11,249 bases of DNA from Burkholderiales bacterium UBA6064. Its GTDB lineage: Bacteria; Pseudomonadota; Gammaproteobacteria; Burkholderiales; Burkholderiaceae_B. The notes under the pieces are model-generated. The model was not told the origin of the DNA. It did no database searches and saw nothing but the letters and a program-made list of their open reading frames with translations. The DNA lies in the NCBI GenBank assembly GCA_002428895.1, contig DIYC01000140.1, positions 1 to 11,249 on the forward strand, written 5' to 3'. The translations under genes and the position numbers were made by a program. Positions 7,068-11,249 of this stretch are shown here, one piece after another; the stretch's first letter is position 1; every line of letters begins with the position of its first letter.

Positions 7068-7812
7068 GGCCATTGAACGCATCTGGAATGCCATCGCCTT
7101 TCCCGAAGCGGCCCTGTTGGGTAAACGAGTTCCTAAAAAGCAGTTTCTTGAAAGTGGCGAACTCGTGGCAAGCGATAAAAAGCTGTTTCGTGAAAATGTG
7201 AAAAACGTGTATTGGGAATACACCCTGAAGTCATCAACTTGTCTGGTTCTGCCCTACAGGGATAATGAGCGTGAATACCTTGAGGTGGCTGTTTTGCAGG
7301 TCGAAATGATCACGCAGAAAGGCCACAAACGAATTGCCGAAATCATTCACCGTGCCATCCCGTACCCCTTAATGCTGGGTTTTTATACCGAAAGCGGAGA
7401 CATAGCCCTGAGCATCGCCCCCAAGCGTTTTAGTCAGGCCGAGCAAGGTGCCTTTGTTGCCGAGCGTTTCTACACCACAAGCTGGATGAATAGCGAGTCA
7501 TTCAAGACTCAAGAAGCTGCCTTTGTCGCATCACTTGAGTGGAACAGTATGCCGCTTCAAACCTACGGTACTGTATACAATGCCTGGGCAGATCGTTTTA
7601 TTGCGCACGAATGTTCAGTGTTCACTGGGGCCTTTACAATCGGTAAAGCTGGGGAGCGGCTGGAGCAATTAACACGGTGCCGAGAAATTGAATTAAAAAT
7701 ATCGGAGCTACGCGGGCAGATTAAAAAGGTAGCTTTTAATCGGCAGGTGGAGCTGAATATACAAATTAAGAAATTTGAACAAGAACTTAAACAACTGGCA
7801 GAGAGCCTGTAA
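7060..7812 (+). CDS. DUF4391 domain-containing protein
   Basis: A 250-residue protein of the DUF4391 family, whose function is unknown to me but which is often found beside helicase and type III restriction-modification genes. Family-like features are the early basic VPKKQF segment (about 22-27), VYWEYTLKSSTCLVLP (about 47-62), the hydrophobic beta stretch EVAVLQVEM, and IHRAIPYPLMLGF (about 97-109). The last 50 residues are charged and heptad-like, probably a coiled coil. The start is one of two adjacent ATGs (7057, 7060) behind TGAGGG. I chose the second, which gives MSKAIERIW and an 8-base overlap with the helicase stop, a sign of translational coupling. Mod follows after 14 bases. The linkage suggests a helper of the helicase or methylase; that is inference. 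Confidence 0.85.
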   Translation: MSKAIERIWNAIAFPEAALLGKRVPKKQFLESGELVASDKKLFRENVKNVYWEYTLKSSTCLVLPYRDNEREYLEVAVLQVEMITQKGHKRIAEIIHRAIPYPLMLGFYTESGDIALSIAPKRFSQAEQGAFVAERFYTTSWMNSESFKTQEAAFVASLEWNSMPLQTYGTVYNAWADRFIAHECSVFTGAFTIGKAGERLEQLTRCREIELKISELRGQIKKVAFNRQVELNIQIKKFEQELKQLAESL

Positions 7813-7826
7813 TAAGAGATGTAATC

Positions 7827-9686
7827 ATGGAAAAAATGGATGGCAAAACAATGGACATCGTGGCCGATAATGTCGCCAAGCTGAAGGAGCTTTTTCCAGA
7901 AGTCTTTACCGAAGGCAAGGTGGACTTCGACGCTTTGAAGGAAGTGCTTGGCACGTTTGTGGATGACCGCGATGAACGCTACAGCTTTACATGGAATGGC
8001 AAGAGCAAAGCCAGGATGATTGCCCAAACACCCAGCACCGGTACGCTGCGCCCTTGCAAAGAAGAGTCGGTGGATTGGGACACCACCCAGAATATTTTCA
8101 TTGAAGGCGACAACCTAGAGGTGCTCAAGCTGCTACGAAAGAGTTATGACAAAAAAGTGAAGATGATTTATATCGACCCACCTTACAACACCGGCAATGA
8201 TTTTGTGTACAAGGACGACTTTAAAGACAACATTAAAAACTACAAACAGATGACCGGCCAGGTCGATGGTGAAGGTCGTAACCTTTCGAACAACCCAGAA
8301 ACTAGTGGGCGTTACCATACCGACTGGTTGAATATGATGTATCCACGTTTGAAGCTGGCACGAAATCTTCTGAAGGATGATGGGGTTATTTTTATTAGTA
8401 TTGATGACAATGAAGTGGCAAATCTCCGAAAAATATGTGATGAGGTATTTGGGGAGGAGAATTTTGAGGGAATTATTCACTGGCGACGTAGACATAATCA
8501 GCCAAATGATCCTACTAAAATGATAGGACTGGTTGCCGAGCATATCCTTGCTTATGCCAAAGATAAAGTTCATCTTAAAGCAGCAGGTGTTGGGAAAATT
8601 GGATTAACAGGAAGTTTCGATAATCCTGATCATGATTCACGAGGAGACTGGGCATCAAAACCATGGAAGGTTGGTAGTGATCAAAGTGGCTCTCGGTATA
8701 TAATTACAACGCCTACCGGAGTAGTTTTGGATGAAAACTGGATGGGTGAAGAAAGTACTTTCAAGGAACTTTTGGAAGACAATAGGATTATTTTTCCAAA
8801 CAACGGGAACGGAGCACCTAGGAAAAAATATTACAAATCTGAGAGAGAAAACGAGGGGCAATGTGCAACCAATTGGTGGACACATGATCAATTTGGTCAC
8901 AATCAGGAAGGCAATGCAATTTTAACTGAATTAATGGATGGTATTAAGAATACTTTTAGCAATCCAAAGCCGTTGAAATTAATCAAAAACTTATTTTCAA
9001 TTGCAAATTGTAAAGATGGCGACCTTGCCTTGGACTTCTTTTTGGGCTCAGCAACCTCCTTTCATGCTGGTTTTGATTACGATGCAGTCTTAAGAATCAT
9101 CGGCATCCAGTTTCCGGAAATTTTGTATGCCGAAAAGAAAGAGCATAAGCCATCGATCGAGTTTTGCGAAAAAAATAATTTACCATTGACAATCGCCGAA
9201 ATCAGCAAAGAACGCATCCGCCGGGCCGCTGCCAAAATCAAAGAAGAAAACCCTGAATACGACGGCGATTTAGGTTTCAAGGTATTCAAGCTTGACTCCA
9301 CCAACATCAAACCGTGGGAAGTGGACTTTGACCTGACCGAGCGTACCCTTGAAGGCTTTATCTCTAATATCAAAACTGATCGCAGTGAGGAAGATGTGCT
9401 TTACGAGGTTCTGCTTAAGTATGGCCTCGACCTGACGCTGCCAATCACTGAACACGTTATCGCCGGGCAAAAGGTATTCGATATTGGTATGGGTGCTCTC
9501 ATCATTTGCCTGTCGGATGCGATTTCCCTGGAGGTGGTCGAAGGTATCGCTAAGCTGAAAGATGAGCTTAAACCCGAGATGATGCGAGTAGTATTTAAGG
9601 ATTCGGGTTTCAAAGACGACGTGGTTAAAACCAATGCGGTTCAGATTCTTAAACAGGCTGGCATTGTTGATGTAAGGAGTTTGTAA
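7827..9686 (+). CDS. mod: Type III restriction-modification methyltransferase (Mod), beta-class N6-adenine
   Basis: The modification and recognition subunit of a type III restriction system, transferring methyl from S-adenosylmethionine to N6 of adenine in a short asymmetric site. In 619 residues it has the N-terminal Mod region (TPSTGTLRPC, DNLEVLK), catalytic motif IV DPPY (117-120, followed by NTGNDFVY), then SIDDNEVANLRK (191-202), a variable target-recognition region (about 215-395), NWWTHDQFGHNQE (349-361) and the cofactor motif DFFLGSAT (403-410). Motif IV before motif I defines the beta class. GSAT replaces the commoner GSGT. The C-terminal third (from about 460) is the standard Mod tail. 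A second ATG at 7836 is possible. The reading frame is intact, and the stop overlaps the next ATG as TAATG. DNA around the recognition region is visibly richer in A/T than the flanks. The target sequence cannot be read from the protein. Confidence 0.95.
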   Translation: MEKMDGKTMDIVADNVAKLKELFPEVFTEGKVDFDALKEVLGTFVDDRDERYSFTWNGKSKARMIAQTPSTGTLRPCKEESVDWDTTQNIFIEGDNLEVLKLLRKSYDKKVKMIYIDPPYNTGNDFVYKDDFKDNIKNYKQMTGQVDGEGRNLSNNPETSGRYHTDWLNMMYPRLKLARNLLKDDGVIFISIDDNEVANLRKICDEVFGEENFEGIIHWRRRHNQPNDPTKMIGLVAEHILAYAKDKVHLKAAGVGKIGLTGSFDNPDHDSRGDWASKPWKVGSDQSGSRYIITTPTGVVLDENWMGEESTFKELLEDNRIIFPNNGNGAPRKKYYKSERENEGQCATNWWTHDQFGHNQEGNAILTELMDGIKNTFSNPKPLKLIKNLFSIANCKDGDLALDFFLGSATSFHAGFDYDAVLRIIGIQFPEILYAEKKEHKPSIEFCEKNNLPLTIAEISKERIRRAAAKIKEENPEYDGDLGFKVFKLDSTNIKPWEVDFDLTERTLEGFISNIKTDRSEEDVLYEVLLKYGLDLTLPITEHVIAGQKVFDIGMGALIICLSDAISLEVVEGIAKLKDELKPEMMRVVFKDSGFKDDVVKTNAVQILKQAGIVDVRSL

Positions 9687-9724
9687 TGAACCACGAAGAT
9701 TTAACCCAAAAGGTGCGAAAATGA
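9686..9724 (+). pseudogene. 12-codon stub of a GxxExxY-family gene
   Basis: ATG at 9686 overlaps the mod stop (TAATG) and is preceded by a perfect AAGGAG (9674-9679) six bases away. It encodes MNHEDLTQKVRK and then stops at TGA, overlapping the YhcG start as ATGA. MNHEDLTQKV matches how GxxExxY proteins commonly begin; such a protein would normally continue with I-G-x-A-x-x-V-H and about 110 more residues. The simplest reading is an internal deletion that left the start and ribosome binding site. It could alternatively act as a small leader ORF coupling mod to yhcG. Confidence 0.5.
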
Positions 9725-10929
9725 AGAAGGGTGCCACGGAACACACAGAAAACATGGAAGTGGGTTTTGACGGTTTGATTGGGCTGTTTGAGCAAACGCA
9801 GACGGCGATGCAGTCACAGGCTGCACGTTCGGTGGATATTGCCCTTGTAGTGCGCAACTGGCTATTCGGCTGGTATATCGTTGAGTTCGAAAACGGCGGC
9901 GCCGAACGGGTGGATCTCTATGGTAAAAAGTTGTTTAGTCGCATTTCGGAGAGATTGAAAAAGGCCGGAATCAAAGGGATGTCCCAGACAAATTTGCGGA
10001 AATTTCGTGATTTTTATCAAGGGTATGTGGAGATTCAACAGGCACTGCCTGTTACATCTTTAGTCACTGAAAAGATTCAACAGACACTGCCTGCGCAATC
10101 TTTTTCACCTGCTGTCATCTCCGAAATGCTGGTTCGGGACTCGAAACGGGAAAATTTTTGGCAGATGCTGTCTGCCAGATTTTTGTTAAGTTGGTCGCAC
10201 TATGTAGTGTTGCTCACGATTGATTCGATAGATGAACGTCGGTTTTATGAACTGGAAGCGATTGAGAATGCCTGGGGTATTCGTGAACTGAAGCGGCAAA
10301 TCAATTCCAGCCTTTACGAACGGTTGGCGTTGAGCCGAGACAAGGCAGGAGTAAGAGAGTTAGCGCAAAAAGGTCAGTTAGTCGCAAAACCTTCCGATGT
10401 TTTAAAAAGTCCATATATTCTGGAATTTCTCGAATTGCAGGAGCGATCAGAATATTCTGAACATGACCTTGAGACGGCCATCATTGATAAAATCGAACAC
10501 TTTCTTTTGGAATTAGGAAAAGGCTTTCTTTTTGAATCACGCCAGAAACGCTTTACCTTTGACGATGATCATTTTTATGTCGATCTGGTTTTCTATAATC
10601 GGCTGCTCCGCTGTTATGTCATCATCGACTTAAAGCGAGAACGTCTTACCCATCAGGATCTCGGTCAAATGCAAATGTATGTAAACTACTTTGACCGCTA
10701 TGTGAAACTGGAGGATGAAAAACCGACTGTAGGGATTCTGCTCTGCCATTCAAAGGATGACCGCTTGGTTGAATTAACGTTACCCAAAGATTCCAACATT
10801 CATGCTTCAGCCTATCAACTGTACCTTCCTGACAAAGAGGCTTTGAAAAAACAGCTAGAAGATGCACAAGCCGAATGGGAAGCGACTCACGAGGATTCCT
10901 CAGATGTTCAAAATGGAGGCTTATCATAA
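9721..10929 (+). CDS. YhcG/DUF1016 family PD-(D/E)XK nuclease domain protein
   Basis: A 402-residue protein with an N-terminal DUF1016-type helical DNA-binding-like domain (about 15-200; SVDIALVVRNWLFGWYIVEFE at about 37-57, NLRKFRDFY at 91-99) and a C-terminal YhcG nuclease domain (about 225-380). The PD-(D/E)XK core is visible as FYVDLVFYN (285-293, D288) and IIDLK (301-305, D303 and K305), with GQMQMYVNYFDR (315-326) after it. Family members are common in defence and restriction loci; the exact role is not established. AAAAGG stands 7 bases before ATG 9721. An alternative ATG at residue 12 would remove KGATEHTEN, which is not part of the conserved domain and may be leftover intergenic sequence from the lost GxxExxY gene. 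IQQALP and IQQTLP form a short internal duplication. The stop overlaps the presumed res start. Confidence 0.92.
   Translation: MKKGATEHTENMEVGFDGLIGLFEQTQTAMQSQAARSVDIALVVRNWLFGWYIVEFENGGAERVDLYGKKLFSRISERLKKAGIKGMSQTNLRKFRDFYQGYVEIQQALPVTSLVTEKIQQTLPAQSFSPAVISEMLVRDSKRENFWQMLSARFLLSWSHYVVLLTIDSIDERRFYELEAIENAWGIRELKRQINSSLYERLALSRDKAGVRELAQKGQLVAKPSDVLKSPYILEFLELQERSEYSEHDLETAIIDKIEHFLLELGKGFLFESRQKRFTFDDDHFYVDLVFYNRLLRCYVIIDLKRERLTHQDLGQMQMYVNYFDRYVKLEDEKPTVGILLCHSKDDRLVELTLPKDSNIHASAYQLYLPDKEALKKQLEDAQAEWEATHEDSSDVQNGGLS
10031..10093 (+). repeat. 21-bp imperfect direct repeat in the yhcG-like gene
   Basis: AGATTCAACAG-x-CACTGCCTG occurs at 10031-10051 and 10073-10093, a 42-bp period with one mismatch between copies. 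It encodes IQQALP and IQQTLP. Repeated IQQT-P units in this linker are a feature I associate with DUF1016 proteins, so copy number may vary between strains. Confidence 0.7.
10159..10177. repeat. 7-bp perfect inverted repeat flanked by T runs, inside the yhcG-like gene
   Basis: TGGCAGA (10159-10165), a 5-base loop TGCTG, then TCTGCCA (10171-10177), with a T run on each side and TTTTT at 10182-10186 close downstream. It resembles a short intrinsic terminator in form but lies within coding sequence (residues about 146-153). Any effect on operon transcription is speculative. Confidence 0.3.
10915..10928 (+). promoter_or_regulatory. Ribosome binding site GGAGG facing an ATA codon at the res start
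   Basis: GGAGG (10915-10919) is followed by six bases and then ATA (10926-10928). With G at 10928 the sequence would be ATGA, giving an ATG start overlapping a TGA stop of the YhcG gene. With A it is ATAA, which keeps the stop but removes the normal start. The spacing and overlap indicate that this was the start codon. Confidence 0.7.
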
Positions 10930-11249
10930 AAATCAAGTTTGATCCGAATTTGGACTTCCAGAAACAGGCAATAGAATCCGTCGTCGGTGTATTTGAAGGG
11001 CAGGAAGTATGTCAGACCAATTTTACCGTGGCCCCTTTGCAGTACACAACCCAGCAGGCGTTTCCTAGCATGGAAAACAATCTGGGTATTGGTAACCGCT
11101 TAAAACTTTTGCCCGAGGACATTCACAAAAATATCCGCAAAATACAGCTGCAGAATGGGCTGGCACCTTCCGAGAAAATGGGTGCGATGAATTTTACCGT
11201 GGAGATGGAGACAGGAACCGGCAAGACTTATGTGTACCTGCGCACAATT
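10926..11249 (+). CDS. res: Type III restriction endonuclease subunit (Res), N-terminal part, start codon ATA
   Basis: The ATP-dependent translocase and nuclease subunit that acts with Mod; only the first 108 codons are in the window. The protein begins (x)KIKFDPNLDFQKQAIESVVG, followed by QTNFTVAPL (30-38), and reaches Walker A in METGTGKTYVYLRTI (TGTGKT 96-101), all typical of Res N-termini. The expected initiator position holds ATA, a very poor start codon, behind a perfect GGAGG. Alternatives in frame are ATG at 10875, which adds 17 non-family residues, overlaps yhcG by 55 bases and has only a weak binding site, or TTG at 10950, which loses eight conserved residues. The frame stays open to the window end. 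Expression is therefore probably reduced or absent, though I cannot tell whether the rest of the gene is intact. Confidence 0.85.
   Translation, partial: MKIKFDPNLDFQKQAIESVVGVFEGQEVCQTNFTVAPLQYTTQQAFPSMENNLGIGNRLKLLPEDIHKNIRKIQLQNGLAPSEKMGAMNFTVEMETGTGKTYVYLRTI

Noticed and set aside
7563-8027. A 154-codon minus-strand open frame
   Set aside because: It spans the DUF4391 end and the mod start in antisense, is cysteine and histidine rich in an unstructured way, and has no homology signal I can see.
9270-9857. A 195-codon minus-strand open frame
   Set aside because: It lies opposite the mod end and the YhcG start, has no recognisable domain, and is explained as a shadow of those genes.
3831-11249. 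BREX or DISARM system
   Set aside because: No PglZ, BrxC, BrxL or DUF1998 protein is present. The Mod, Res and helicase set fits an extended type III restriction locus better.

Overview
The window reads as a chromosomal stretch of a proteobacterium, probably a beta- or gammaproteobacterium: an RhlE-type DEAD-box helicase, a small lipoprotein with a Gram-negative lipobox and a periplasmic PBP4/DacB enzyme sit next to a restriction-modification operon. No rRNA, tRNA, CRISPR array, transposase or integrase was found, so genus and insertion mechanism cannot be read from it.

Left part (1-3639), housekeeping. A C-terminally cut RhlE-like RNA helicase lies on the minus strand. It is divergent from a lipoprotein gene and a dacB-like gene on the plus strand. 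The 352-base spacer holds a good minus-strand sigma70-type promoter that would give the helicase a leader of about 175 nt with a foldable hairpin, and a weaker plus-strand promoter.

Right part (3831-11249), one tightly packed plus-strand operon that continues past the window edge: a PLD-SNF2 helicase, a DUF4391 protein, a type III DNA methyltransferase (Mod), a 12-codon stub of a GxxExxY gene, a YhcG/DUF1016 PD-(D/E)XK nuclease-like protein, and the start of the type III restriction subunit (Res). Gene junctions are overlaps or a 14-nt gap, so the genes are probably co-transcribed and translationally coupled. By family knowledge Mod and Res form a type III restriction enzyme. The roles of the helicase, DUF4391 and YhcG are inferred only from linkage.

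The main observation is that the operon looks damaged in a selective way. The helicase gene carries an in-frame TAG exactly inside its DExH box (4887-4889). The res start codon, placed ideally behind GGAGG and inside what would be an ATGA overlap with yhcG, reads ATA. The GxxExxY gene is reduced to its first ten or so codons but keeps a perfect ribosome binding site. The helicase PLD domain also lacks its catalytic HxK lysine. Mod, DUF4391 and YhcG are open throughout. This fits a system that kept its methylase while losing the helicase and perhaps Res, although sequencing error or programmed control of the two point changes cannot be excluded from sequence alone.
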